Below, piece after piece: positions 47,974 to 56,563 of a DNA stretch of 64,000 nucleotides (position 1 is the stretch's first letter; every line of letters starts with the position of its first letter). The position numbers and the translations under genes are program-made. This DNA comes from Alphaproteobacteria bacterium (GTDB lineage: Bacteria > Pseudomonadota > Alphaproteobacteria > Micavibrionales > Micavibrionaceae): assembly GCA_030424975.1 (NCBI GenBank), contig JAUHVY010000001.1:679093-743092 (forward strand), written 5' to 3'. Under the pieces are notes generated by a model that had not been told where the DNA came from, ran no database searches, and saw nothing but the letters and a program-made list of their open reading frames with translations.

Positions 47974-48471
47974 ATGAAGCAACCAAAGCAGAATAAGGCA
48001 TTAAAGTATTTTATAACCTCTTTACTGCTGCTTGTTTTGGTTGCTCATTATAGCGGAAATTTCGATTCCGCCTTACAACAATCCTCCCCCTCCTTTGCTT
48101 CTTCAGAAATTGAAAGGCCACGACATATTGTAGTCAGTGATAAGGCGCGTCAGCACATTTTGTATGGTGATGCTTCGGGGGGTGGTCATATATACGGCGC
48201 AAACAAACCATGTAAAAGTGAATTCCCTCAAGATTGGGATGCGCAGGAAATTATATCGACGGTCGAGAAGCTTGCAGCGAATGATAATTTAAATTGGCGC
48301 CGCGAAGATAACGGATACTACGTAACCGAAGCATTTGAAGATGATGTAAAGATTCGTGTTGTGCTTGGAAATCAGCAAGAGCAGGTTATTACCGCCTACC
48401 CGCTTAATCAAAAGCGTAATCCATGTGATAAACCACCCAAAGGCGCAGCTAACGATAATTATAACCGTTAA
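47974..48471 (+). CDS. Exported protein with a bacterial EndoU nuclease domain
   Basis: The 165 residues begin with a basic segment and one hydrophobic helix (about 12-26, 'FITSLLLLVLVAHYSG'), a signal anchor or signal peptide. From residue 51 the sequence fits the bacterial EndoU RNase fold (as in CdiA toxin tips): His61 in 'HILYGD', His72 in 'GGHIYG', 'SEFPQDWDAQEIISTVEKLA', 'VKIRVVLG' and Thr140-x-Tyr142 in 'VITAYPL'. The His/His/Thr-x-Tyr pattern matches the known active-site layout. Two cysteines (80, 151) might pair in the periplasm. It begins 8 nt after the aldolase stop and converges with epmA (4-nt overlap). No immunity gene is apparent. Confidence 0.75.
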   Translation: MKQPKQNKALKYFITSLLLLVLVAHYSGNFDSALQQSSPSFASSEIERPRHIVVSDKARQHILYGDASGGGHIYGANKPCKSEFPQDWDAQEIISTVEKLAANDNLNWRREDNGYYVTEAFEDDVKIRVVLGNQQEQVITAYPLNQKRNPCDKPPKGAANDNYNR

Positions 48472-49493
48472 TGCCCTTCAACAGGCGCCCACAGCACATG
48501 ATTTATGTCTTCTACGCCAAGCAATAACATCACAAGCCGATCGATGCCAAGGGCTATACCGGCGCTGTCGGGCATACCATATTCCAATGCCGCGAAGAAC
48601 GATTCGTCAGGCGGGTATGATTCACCGTATATTTTTTGCTTAGAAGCCATTTCTTCTTGATAGCGCTTACGTTGCTCTTTTGCATCCGTGAGCTCAGAAA
48701 ATGCATTCGCAAGTTCAACGCCGCAAATATAAAGCTCAAAACGTTCTGCATAGCGTGTGTCGTTTGGCTTTTTACGAGATAATGCGGCCATAGACACAGG
48801 GTAATCATATAATATTGTCGGCTGCTTCATGCCTAAAAACGGCTCGATCTTTTCGGCCATAACGGCATGGAAAACATCGTCCCATTGATCACTATCAATA
48901 ACACGGATGCCCTGCCCCTGAGCCTTTGCTTTGAACAGCTGCAGATCATTCAGGCAATCATCAAGGTTAATCTTTGTATATTGCGTAAAGGCGTCAGCAA
49001 CGCTCAGGCGTTCCCAATCCTTGAACGGATCGCATTGGTGATCACGGAAGTTTAGATATTGTCGCCCTGATTGTATAGCGAGAGCACGAATCAAGTTCTC
49101 ACAATCATCCATCATTGCAGTATAATCAGCATGAGCACGGTACCATTCAATCATAGTGAATTCAGGGCTATGGAGCTTTGAGCCTTCGGCATTTCTAAAC
49201 ACGTGGCATATTTGATAGATGCGTGGCACACCTGCCGTCAGAATCTTTTTCATATCAAATTCGGGGCTGGTATGCAGATACATGTCCTTTTTAACGCTAC
49301 GATCTATGTTCAGAAGATTCGTTTTAAATCCGTGAATATGCGTATCCATAACGGGGCAAACCTGCAATATGGGGGTTTCAACTTCAAAAAAGTCCTGATC
49401 ATCAAAAAAACGACGGATATTCTTGATAATTTGTGCCCTAGACAGTAAGTTTTGCTGCTTTTTAATGAAATTATCGGGATGCCACCAATACAT
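48468..49493 (-). CDS. epmA: EF-P lysine ligase EpmA (PoxA/GenX)
   Basis: A lysyl-tRNA synthetase-like enzyme without the anticodon domain that attaches (R)-beta-lysine to EF-P. The 341 residues carry class II motif 2 'MYLHTSPEFDMKK' to 'VFRNAEGSKLHSPEFTMIEW', and motif 3 'GIALGIDRLVMLLLG', in which the Ala replaces the usual LysRS Gly, an EpmA trait. 'GVELANAFSELTD' forms the lysine pocket. The target residue is present in the efp gene at 15,662 (Lys33). EpmB (lysine 2,3-aminomutase) is not in the window. Confidence 0.93.
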   Translation of the reverse strand: MYWWHPDNFIKKQQNLLSRAQIIKNIRRFFDDQDFFEVETPILQVCPVMDTHIHGFKTNLLNIDRSVKKDMYLHTSPEFDMKKILTAGVPRIYQICHVFRNAEGSKLHSPEFTMIEWYRAHADYTAMMDDCENLIRALAIQSGRQYLNFRDHQCDPFKDWERLSVADAFTQYTKINLDDCLNDLQLFKAKAQGQGIRVIDSDQWDDVFHAVMAEKIEPFLGMKQPTILYDYPVSMAALSRKKPNDTRYAERFELYICGVELANAFSELTDAKEQRKRYQEEMASKQKIYGESYPPDESFFAALEYGMPDSAGIALGIDRLVMLLLGVEDINHVLWAPVEGH

Positions 49494-49527
49494 TTTACCG
49501 CCATACGTTATATAAGTAAAAAAACAC

Positions 49528-49556
49528 TTGCATTTGTGCGTACTAGACGCTAAAAA
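49528..49556 (+). promoter_or_regulatory. Possible rpmE promoter
   Basis: TTGCAT (49528-49533), a 17-bp spacer and TAAAAA (49551-49556), in the gap between the divergent epmA and rpmE starts. A modest match to consensus. Confidence 0.3.
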
Positions 49557-49629
49557 TGCGCTTCATTCAAGCTTTGTTGATAATTTTTCCAAAGCGTATT
49601 AAGAATTTATAGATGAAAAAGGCAAGACG

Positions 49630-49872
49630 ATGAGAGCTGATATACATCCTGACTACCATGAAGTAACAGTCGTAATGACAGACGGTAGCGAATATAAAAC
49701 ACGTAGCACATACGGTAAAGAAGGCGATATTATCCGTCTTGACGTTGATCCGTTGACACACCCTGCATGGCAAGGTGGTACAGGCCGCGTTGTTGAGAAA
49801 GGCCAACTTGACAAGTTCGAAAGCCGCTACGGCAGCTTTATGTCAGGTGCTGTTAAATCTAAATCTGAGTAG
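49630..49872 (+). CDS. rpmE: 50S ribosomal protein L31
   Basis: Bridges the two ribosomal subunits. The 80 residues begin [31 protein letters not shown], shown here in part; '[14 protein letters not shown]' is the alphaproteobacterial form. The zinc-binding Cys residues of the C+ type are absent, so this is the C- variant. It is a single-gene unit with its own downstream terminator. Confidence 0.96.
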   Translation: MRADIHPDYHEVTVVMTDGSEYKTRSTYGKEGDIIRLDVDPLTHPAWQGGTGRVVEKGQLDKFESRYGSFMSGAVKSKSE

Positions 49873-49899
49873 TTTATATTCTGATTTACAAAAATGCTT

Positions 49900-49926
49900 A
49901 AGGCGCTCTTTGTTAGCGCCTTTTCT
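49900..49926 (+). terminator. Terminator after rpmE
   Basis: A perfect 8-bp stem AAGGCGCT (49900-49907) / AGCGCCTT (49915-49922) with a 7-nt loop, followed by TTCTTTG. Confidence 0.75.
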
Positions 49927-49946
49927 TTGTTTCTATACTTAATAAT

Positions 49947-50810
49947 TTATTCGTTATTAAGATTGTCTAGCTCTGATTCGACAGATGGCACGTTGTTTTG
50001 GTCATGCTTAGATGCTAATGGCTTAAAGAATTTGTCCTGTTTTAAACTGCCGTCTTTATTGATCCATTTTAGTTGATCCGGTACCCCCCATGAATCTTGT
50101 CGCAGCTGAACTAATTCAATTGAGCGTTGAATTTCTTCTTGTTGCTCTTCGGGTGATTTATCAAAAAAGTTATCTACATATGGGCACTCACCCGGATCAA
50201 ATAAGGTCATTGTGCCGTCTGGTTGCAGCATGATCTCATGCGCTTGAGAATTAAAGCACGTATCATCGCATAGCTCTTTTGTAAAATTATAAAATGTATA
50301 TGTATCTTCAGGATTTAATTCAATAACCTGCCCGATAGGTAAAACTTCAACTTTTACCCTGTCATTTAGGTTAATTGCGTCACGTAAGGGTTGTAGCATG
50401 CCCGGAAATTGTGCGCGTATCGCATCATCAGTTTTCTTGCTGCCTAATAAATCTTCATGCATTACAACACGGTGCGCAAGTAAGCGGCCTTCAGATCTAC
50501 CAAGAACAACGAATCCCTGGTTCCCCTGCTTAAGAAGTGAGAATTCAGTGCATCCTGTTTCCGCTTCTATTCTATCTTGTATCGTCCGTGCATTTTCGGA
50601 GGCCTTACCATCTAATGCATTTATGGTAAGCATATTAACAATCGTCAGCTTCTGGGATGCATAAATATCCGCAAGGTTTCCCCAGTCACGATTATCTATT
50701 TCCAATGCTGCAGGAATGTGGCCATAAGTAGGATGATCATTATAATCAACCATATCAGTAGCTTTTGCAGCCAGCACTTCTAATTTTGCTCTATCGTCAT
50801 TACTTAACAT
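49947..50810 (-). CDS. Unknown cytoplasmic protein
   Basis: I do not recognise a family. The 287 residues are soluble and acidic, without signal peptide or membrane segments. The middle has a beta-rich part ('LLKQGNQGFVVLGRSEGRLLA') and the distinctive 'AHEIMLQPDGTMTLFDPGEC'. The latter loosely recalls the loop of kinase- or phosphotransferase-like folds, but I see no complete catalytic set. The C-terminal 50 residues are charged and likely disordered. The ATG has no Shine-Dalgarno, and a TAATCT hexamer ends six bases before it. It is convergent with rpmE and 50 nt downstream of valS. Confidence 0.68.
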   Translation of the reverse strand: MLSNDDRAKLEVLAAKATDMVDYNDHPTYGHIPAALEIDNRDWGNLADIYASQKLTIVNMLTINALDGKASENARTIQDRIEAETGCTEFSLLKQGNQGFVVLGRSEGRLLAHRVVMHEDLLGSKKTDDAIRAQFPGMLQPLRDAINLNDRVKVEVLPIGQVIELNPEDTYTFYNFTKELCDDTCFNSQAHEIMLQPDGTMTLFDPGECPYVDNFFDKSPEEQQEEIQRSIELVQLRQDSWGVPDQLKWINKDGSLKQDKFFKPLASKHDQNNVPSVESELDNLNNE

Positions 50811-50859
50811 GTTTGAAGATTAGTTTATTACGTACAAAAAATGCAAACTTTATAGACAT

Positions 50860-53499
50860 TTAGACATCATTTAACTGCGCTAGTGCTTTTTTAAGCTTGT
50901 CACCTTTTGCAAGGGCATCAGTTTTGCGCTGTTTTTGCTCTTCTATTATCTCTTCAGGTGCATTGTTTACGAACTTTTCATTACCGAGCTTTGCATCGAT
51001 CTTGGCGATGTCTTGGTCAATTTTGCCAATAGCTTTATTCAGACGTTCGCGTTCCGCATCCAGATCAATAATCTCTGCTATCGGTAGGATCAATGTTGTC
51101 TGCCCAACGATTGTTTGTATAGAACCTTTTGGCGCCGTATCTACAAATTCAATCACGTTTAGACGAGCCATACGTTGTAGTACTTCAGCGTATTCTTGAA
51201 AGCTTGCTTTGATTGAATCGGATGCATCTTTAACAAGCAAATCAACTTTTGCCCCAGCAGGAACATTCATATCTGAACGCACGGAACGAATTTCTGTTAC
51301 AACATTCTGAAGCCACTTCATTTTCAACGCTGCATCATCATCACGAAGTGCATTATCATATTGTGGCCAATCAGACGTTAACAAGCGATCGCCATCGCTG
51401 CGTTGTGCAATCTGACGGTATAACTCTTCAGTAATGTAAGGCATGAACGGGTTGAGGATCGTTAATATCTGCTCAAGAAGCCAGCTTGTTGTTTGGCGCA
51501 CTTCATCTGCTGCATCACCGCCCTCTTGCAAAATCGGCTTGGATATCTCCAGATACCAGTCACAAAAAGTACCCCATACAAATGCATAAACGGCATTTGC
51601 TGCTTCGTTAAAGCGATAGCCATCAATGGCCTTTTCAATTTCGTCTTTAACATTTACAAGCTCGTGAATAATCCATTTATTAGCCGCAAATGTGGCGTTT
51701 GCAGGATCATATCCATCATGAGAAAGCGCATCATTCATTTCGCAATAACGTGCAGCATTCCAAAGTTTAGTAGCGAAATTGCGATAGCCTTCTAATCGGC
51801 TTTCAGCAAGCTTAATGTCACGTCCCTGTGCTGCCATGGCAATCAATGTAAAACGTAATGCATCGGCGCCATATTTCTCTGTTAAATCGAGAGGATCCAT
51901 TACATTACCACGTGATTTCGACATTTTCTGTCCCTTTTCATCACGTACAAGCGCGTGCATATAAACCGTTTTAAACGGTACCTCTCCCATGAAGTGGATA
52001 CCCATCATCATCATACGGGCAACCCAGAAGAAAATAATGTCAAAACCCGTTAACAAAACATCGGTCGTGTAATATTTCTCTAGCTCTGGTGTTTTATCCG
52101 GCCAACCAAGTGTAGAGAACGGCCAAAGCGCGGAGGAGAACCACGTATCAAGAACGTCAGGGTCACGTGTAAGCTTTACACCCGCACCGGCCTCTTTTTG
52201 TGCTTCCTCTTCGTTTTCTGCAACATAAACATTTCCGTTTTCATCGTACCACGCAGGAATTTGATGCCCCCACCATAACTGTCGTGAAATACACCATGGC
52301 TGAATGTCGCGCATCCAGGCGTAATATGTGTTTTCCCATTGCTTTGGTACAAAAACAGTGTCCCCGTCTTCAACGGCTTTAATCGCAGGTTGTGCAAGGG
52401 TTTTAGCATCGACATACCATTGGTCTGTTAAATACGGTTCAATGATTGTGCCTGACCGATCACCATACGGTACAGTATGCTTGATATCCTCAACCTTATC
52501 GACAAGGTCTAAGGCTTCAAGTTCTTCTAAAACAAGCTTGCGCGCCTTAAAGCGTTCTACACCACGATATTTTGCAGGTGTATTTTCATTCATATTACCG
52601 TGAATGTCCAAAACATTAATCATCGGCAAGTCATGACGTTTGGCAACTTCGTAGTCATTGAAATCATGCGCAGGCGTGATTTTTACTGCGCCAGAGCCTG
52701 CCTCAGGGTCGGCATGTTCATCTGCAACAATCGGGATCAACCTATCCGTAAGCGGAAGTGCAACAAATTTACCAATAAGGTCTTTGTATCGTTCATCCTC
52801 TGGGTTCACAGCAACTGCAGTATCACCAAGCATTGTTTCAGGCCGCGTTGTTGCAACTGTGATAAATTGCTCTACCTCACCCTCAATCGGGTATTTCAGG
52901 TGCCACATTTTACCTTTTTGTTCTTTTGATTCGACCTCAAGATCAGAAATTGATGTCAGAAGTTTTGTATCCCAATTCACAAGGCGTTTATCTTTGTAAA
53001 TCAGCCCCTCTTTATAGAGCTGTACAAACACCTTTAATACGGCTTTAGATAGCCCCTCATCCATCGTGAAGCGCTCCCTGCTCCAATCAGGTGTAGCGCC
53101 AAGAGCGCGCATCTGACGAACAATCGTGCCGCCGCTTTCCGCTTTCCAGTCCCAAACGCGTTCTAAGAATTTATCGCGTCCCAAATCGTGGCGAGATGTT
53201 CCCTCTTTATCAAGCATGCGCTCAACAACCATTTGCGTCGCAATACCCGCGTGGTCTGTTCCGGGCTGCCATAATGCATCCTTGCCCTTCATACGGTTAT
53301 AACGTGTCAAAAGATCCTGTAGTGCCGTGTTAAGGGCATGGCCCATGTGCAATGAACCGGTAACATTTGGCGGTGGCATCATAATTGTATATGGCGCTTT
53401 ATCGCTATCGACATCACATTTGAATGATCCTGATTCTTCCCATTCTTTGTAATGTTTTTCTTCAATCGCGTTCGGATCAAATGTCTTATCAAGAGCCAT
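50860..53499 (-). CDS. valS: Valyl-tRNA synthetase
   Basis: Charges tRNA-Val. The 879 residues contain the HIGH-class motif 'PPNVTGSLHMGHALN', the editing (CP1) domain ('TTRPETMLGDTAVAVNP'), 'KMSKSRGNVMDPLD' (KMSKS), the anticodon-binding domain and a C-terminal coiled-coil arm ('LNKAIGKIDQDIAKIDAKLG'). It follows popZ on the minus strand with a 111-bp gap, the usual alphaproteobacterial popZ-valS order. Confidence 0.97.
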   Translation of the reverse strand: MALDKTFDPNAIEEKHYKEWEESGSFKCDVDSDKAPYTIMMPPPNVTGSLHMGHALNTALQDLLTRYNRMKGKDALWQPGTDHAGIATQMVVERMLDKEGTSRHDLGRDKFLERVWDWKAESGGTIVRQMRALGATPDWSRERFTMDEGLSKAVLKVFVQLYKEGLIYKDKRLVNWDTKLLTSISDLEVESKEQKGKMWHLKYPIEGEVEQFITVATTRPETMLGDTAVAVNPEDERYKDLIGKFVALPLTDRLIPIVADEHADPEAGSGAVKITPAHDFNDYEVAKRHDLPMINVLDIHGNMNENTPAKYRGVERFKARKLVLEELEALDLVDKVEDIKHTVPYGDRSGTIIEPYLTDQWYVDAKTLAQPAIKAVEDGDTVFVPKQWENTYYAWMRDIQPWCISRQLWWGHQIPAWYDENGNVYVAENEEEAQKEAGAGVKLTRDPDVLDTWFSSALWPFSTLGWPDKTPELEKYYTTDVLLTGFDIIFFWVARMMMMGIHFMGEVPFKTVYMHALVRDEKGQKMSKSRGNVMDPLDLTEKYGADALRFTLIAMAAQGRDIKLAESRLEGYRNFATKLWNAARYCEMNDALSHDGYDPANATFAANKWIIHELVNVKDEIEKAIDGYRFNEAANAVYAFVWGTFCDWYLEISKPILQEGGDAADEVRQTTSWLLEQILTILNPFMPYITEELYRQIAQRSDGDRLLTSDWPQYDNALRDDDAALKMKWLQNVVTEIRSVRSDMNVPAGAKVDLLVKDASDSIKASFQEYAEVLQRMARLNVIEFVDTAPKGSIQTIVGQTTLILPIAEIIDLDAERERLNKAIGKIDQDIAKIDAKLGNEKFVNNAPEEIIEEQKQRKTDALAKGDKLKKALAQLNDV

Positions 53500-53610
53500 G
53501 TAGAAAATACCTCTGCTAATGTTGGGTTACGTCTTTAAACACAACATTTTATATTGCTTTTCTGGGGGGTAAAGCAAGGGAGGATCATGAAAACAAGGGA
53601 TATTTTTGAA

Positions 53611-54321
53611 TTAATCTTCTAAAACGCGTTTTGAAACACGTTCAAGTTCTTCTTGAACCAAGCGTTCAATAACTGCAGGAAGGTTTTTATCAAGCCAGTC
53701 ACGCAACAAAGGCTTTAATTCGCTACGAACAATTTCCTCTATTGTTACACCATTATGCTCAACTGCCGTCTTACGTACAAGTTCACTGATAGCAGAAACA
53801 GCAGCACTTTCGGCATTTTGTGACAATAAATGATCAGACGGCGCTTCCACGTTTACTGGTGGCTCTGGCTCCGGGATAGGCTCAGGAATTGGCTCGGGCT
53901 CCTCTTCAGGCTCCTGGATAGGCTCAGGATCAGGTTCTGGTTCAGGATCAACTTTTTCGGTTAAGTCCAAAACCTCATCTTCTTCCTCAGGCGCTTCTTC
54001 CACAGGACCGCCAAAGTCCATTGCATCAATGGCATCTTGCCCTAACGGCTCATCTTCAACGGCAGGGCCATCAAAGTCCATCGCATCAATGGCATCTTGC
54101 CCTAATGGTTCATCTTCTAAGACAGGCGCAGGCGCATCAAAATCCATTGCATCAATGGCATCCTGTCCTAACGGCTCATCTTCTACGACAGGCGCAGCAG
54201 TTTCTTCAACGGGAGGGGTCGTCTCGGCGCCGTCCTCGTCATCTTCTGAAATGATTTGACGAATAGAATCCAGGATTTCCTCGATTGATAGTTCGTCGTC
54301 TGCTTGTGTTTGGTCTGACAT
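53611..54321 (-). CDS. popZ: Polar organizing protein PopZ (DUF2497)
   Basis: Forms the polar hub that anchors the chromosome origin and cell-cycle regulators. Numbered from a GTG at 54336: an N-terminal binding helix 'LSIEEILDSIRQIISED' (16-32), an intrinsically disordered acidic/proline linker (33-165) and the C-terminal oligomerisation helices ('AISELVRKTAVEH', 'LKPLLRDWLDKNLPAVIERL', 'VQEELERVSKRV'). The linker holds three copies of a 16-residue repeat and a Pro-Glu tract. The start is ATG 54321; GTG 54336 is possible. There is no Shine-Dalgarno, and TATATT ends 6 nt before the ATG. It lies between pcm and valS. Confidence 0.9.
   Translation of the reverse strand: MSDQTQADDELSIEEILDSIRQIISEDDEDGAETTPPVEETAAPVVEDEPLGQDAIDAMDFDAPAPVLEDEPLGQDAIDAMDFDGPAVEDEPLGQDAIDAMDFGGPVEEAPEEEDEVLDLTEKVDPEPEPDPEPIQEPEEEPEPIPEPIPEPEPPVNVEAPSDHLLSQNAESAAVSAISELVRKTAVEHNGVTIEEIVRSELKPLLRDWLDKNLPAVIERLVQEELERVSKRVLED
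54013..54186 (-). repeat. Three tandem repeats in the popZ linker
   Basis: The 48-bp unit encoding (V/L)EDEPLGQDAIDAMDF occurs at 54186-54139, 54120-54073 and 54060-54013, with period 66 then 60 bp. The three copies are identical apart from the first residue, with few silent changes, so they are likely recent duplications. Confidence 0.9.
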
Positions 54322-54351
54322 GTGCGGAATATACACGTTTGGGGTAATTAG

Positions 54352-54395
54352 GAATCACTTGTAACTATCTTGTTACATTGCAACCCTAATGTCAA
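54352..54395 (-). promoter_or_regulatory. popZ upstream region: GANTC site, inverted repeat and TTGACA
   Basis: Within 75 bp of the popZ start are a GANTC site (GAATC 54352-54356), an inverted repeat TGTAAC-6-GTTACA (54360-54377) and, on the minus strand, a consensus TTGACA (54395-54390) whose 17-bp partner CAAGAT is weak. TATATT, 6 nt before the ATG, is a second possible -10. The site arrangement suggests cell-cycle input, but that is inference. Confidence 0.4.
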
Positions 54396-54469
54396 AGCCT
54401 AGTCCTTTGTAATTACGTATCCTATCCACAAATTAATACAAAAAAATGCACAAAGTTATTCATTTGTAA

Positions 54470-55132
54470 TTAAAATTGGAATTCAATCTTCTTTTTGAAC
54501 TCGGCCAAAACAGGGATTCCTGCATCGAATAACGGCTTTGACGACACATTACCATCATGTGATTTCACAAATAATGTTGCCATGCCTTTATTTGCAGACG
54601 GTTTTGTAACAACAGTAACGAGGCGCCCACCCGTTGCAAGTTGGTCGAAAATATTTTGAGGAATTTCTTCAACAGCGCCATTTATAACAATCAGGCTATA
54701 GGGCTTATGTTCAGGCGCACCATCCTCAAGCTCGCCTTCAATTTGAACAATGTTACAGTAACTCCCTGCTTCCCATACGCGAACTGCCTTATCCATTTGG
54801 CGCTTATTATTTTCAACGGCAAATACAGTTGTGACAAGTTGTGACAAAATAGCGGAACCGTAGCCACTCGCACTCCCGATCTCGAGAACAGTATCATCTG
54901 TGGTTGGAAGTACGGCCTGTAGCATTTTAGAATGTACAATAGGTTCGAGCAAGAAACGCCCCTGCCCTAAATCTATATTTTCATCAGTATATGCAATCGA
55001 TTTTAATTTTTCCGGCACGAATGATTCACGCGGTGTTGTTTCAAATGCATTTAATATGCCTGTATCGACAACGCCTGCTGTATGAATTTGGCCGTCTACC
55101 ATGTTTTTTCGTGCTTTATTAAAATCTGTCAT
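54470..55132 (-). CDS. pcm: Protein-L-isoaspartate O-methyltransferase family protein
   Basis: SAM-dependent repair of isoaspartate in aged proteins, or a related role. From ATG 55132 (MTDFNKARKNMVDGQI) the product has 220 residues. It shows 'RESFVPEKLKSIAYTDENI', the PCMT motif 'VLEIGSASGYGSAILSQLV' (SAM glycine loop) and 'YSLIVINGAVEEIPQ'. The signature differs from E. coli Pcm (GTGSGYQ becomes GSASGYG), as usual for the alphaproteobacterial copy near tolC/popZ. tolC itself is not present here; tRNA genes follow. Confidence 0.88.
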   Translation of the reverse strand: MTDFNKARKNMVDGQIHTAGVVDTGILNAFETTPRESFVPEKLKSIAYTDENIDLGQGRFLLEPIVHSKMLQAVLPTTDDTVLEIGSASGYGSAILSQLVTTVFAVENNKRQMDKAVRVWEAGSYCNIVQIEGELEDGAPEHKPYSLIVINGAVEEIPQNIFDQLATGGRLVTVVTKPSANKGMATLFVKSHDGNVSSKPLFDAGIPVLAEFKKKIEFQF

Positions 55133-55329
55133 GTTTTTCTCTGCTAGGAAAATAGTCACTATTGTTAATGTGCTGATCTTTTAACAGAAATCAGGCACTT
55201 TGGAAATATAGCCAATCCCCTTTTATAAAAAAAGTGCTGATACGTTTTTTCCCTATCATTTATGACAGTTCTGTGTTGACTTCATATATATAAATACACT
55301 AATCATGTGTATCTTATATGGATGAGTGC

Positions 55330-55403
55330 GGCGCGGTGGCAGAGTGGCTATGCAGCGGATTGCAAATCCGTGTACACCGGTTCGACTCCGGTCCGTGCCT
55401 CCA
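55330..55403 (+). tRNA. tRNA-Cys (GCA)
   Basis: A 74-nt cloverleaf with encoded CCA. The acceptor GGCGCGG pairs with CCGTGCC, with discriminator T. The anticodon loop ATTGCAAAT gives anticodon GCA, and the T-arm has GGTTCGACTCC. The 197-bp gap before it (from pcm) is AT-rich with a TTGACT at 55276 but no clear -10. Confidence 0.96.
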
Positions 55404-55477
55404 CCATATAATTGCCACCTTAAAAACTGGCTGTTAAATGTTTTTTAAAAAACCTGTATTTTTGGCTTTAAGAATGC

Positions 55478-55506
55478 TTGACAACCAGACTATATAGAGG
55501 CATAAA
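55478..55506 (+). promoter_or_regulatory. tRNA-Asn promoter
   Basis: TTGACA (55478-55483), a 17-bp spacer and CATAAA (55501-55506). The start site is expected near 55513, 11 nt before the tRNA. Confidence 0.55.
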
Positions 55507-55523
55507 AGCCTCCACAAACGTGT

Positions 55524-55598
<75 letters not shown>

Positions 55599-55801
55599 CT
55601 TTTAAAATATTGCCCTTCCCCTAAAGCATTTTTGTAGTGAATCTGAAATATTGTTTTATTTCACGCCATATATTTAAAAATTTAGCGTTGGCTCCTTAAT
55701 TTATTTTCACCACACACAAATAATATATTTGTCATCATCATCATCTTTCATCTACAGAAACAAATGGGCATTAAATGCCAAATTCTAAAATCACCCTATA
55801 A

Positions 55802-55823
55802 AAAAGGCGCCGAAGCGCCTTTT
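55802..55823 (-). terminator. Terminator after ompW
   Basis: A 9-bp stem AAAAGGCGC / GCGCCTTTT around a CGAA (TTCG on the minus strand) tetraloop. On the minus strand a run of T follows (TTTTTTATAGG), so it ends the ompW transcript. The 200 bp between here and tRNA-Asn hold nothing else I can identify. Confidence 0.8.
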
Positions 55824-55851
55824 GAAAAACTAAAATGGTATATCACATAGA

Positions 55852-56493
55852 TTAGAAACGGTAAGAAATACCTGCACCGATAATGACTGGGTCAATATCA
55901 ACATTATGTGCATTTAGCGCACCACTGTTAACACCGACATCAACATCAAGGTCGATATATTTAGCATCAAAGTTAACGCCCCAATTATCATTAATCCAGT
56001 AGTCAAAACCTGCTTGTAGGGCAAAACCAACACCATTACCAACATCAAGGTCATTAATGCCTGTTGCTGTATCTTCACCATAGAAGATGGAATAGTTTAA
56101 ACCTGCACCGACATATGGGCTAAATTTATTATCAGGTGTGAAGTGATACTGCAGTGTCAAAGTCGGAGGTAAGATCCATGCATCGCCTAGATCTGTTGTA
56201 CCTGCATTCACAGAGTGTTTTGAAGTTGCTGCAATAAGCTCTGCGGCTACATGCTCTGTAAAGAAATAAGTGACATCCACTTCAGGAACGAATGCATTAT
56301 CCGCATCAGTTGCCAATGTTGTATTATCTACATGGCCTGAACCGTCTGCAAAAACACCGATACCTCTCAAACGAACTTGAAAACGTTCCTTAGCAAAGTA
56401 ACCTTCACCCAGATCTTTAGCTTGCGCAGGAAGTGAAGCAATAGCCATTCCCGCTACTCCGGCTAGCAATAGAATTTTTGATGTAATTTTCAT
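55852..56493 (-). CDS. ompW: OmpW-family outer membrane protein
   Basis: An eight-stranded outer-membrane barrel of the OmpW family, thought to form a hydrophobic channel. ATG 56493 with GCAGGAG at 9 nt gives 213 residues; the 28 upstream codons are discarded. A signal peptide ends 'ASLPAQA'. 'FQVRLRGIGVFADGSG', 'VPEVDVTYFFTEHVAAELIA', 'LPPTLTLQYHFTP' and 'SPYVGAGLNYSIFY' are OmpW features. The C-terminal Phe ('GAGISYRF') is the BAM signal. An FNR-type box about 70 bp upstream of the ATG agrees with oxygen control of ompW known from E. coli. Confidence 0.93.
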   Translation of the reverse strand: MKITSKILLLAGVAGMAIASLPAQAKDLGEGYFAKERFQVRLRGIGVFADGSGHVDNTTLATDADNAFVPEVDVTYFFTEHVAAELIAATSKHSVNAGTTDLGDAWILPPTLTLQYHFTPDNKFSPYVGAGLNYSIFYGEDTATGINDLDVGNGVGFALQAGFDYWINDNWGVNFDAKYIDLDVDVGVNSGALNAHNVDIDPVIIGAGISYRF

Positions 56494-56563
56494 GATTTTT
56501 ACTCCTGCACTTACGCATATAATTAACTTGCAGCAAGTATCACAAGAAACGCTCTTTAAATAA

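Noticed and set aside
47974-48471. Fragment of a CdiA contact-dependent inhibition locus
   Set aside because: There is no cdiB, no filamentous-haemagglutinin repeats and no VENN-type pretoxin motif; the gene has its own N-terminal export segment.
54021-54259. Plus-strand open frames with apparent repeats (His/Gln-rich or Ser-rich)
   Set aside because: They are antisense images of the popZ linker repeats; popZ has the conserved N- and C-terminal helices.
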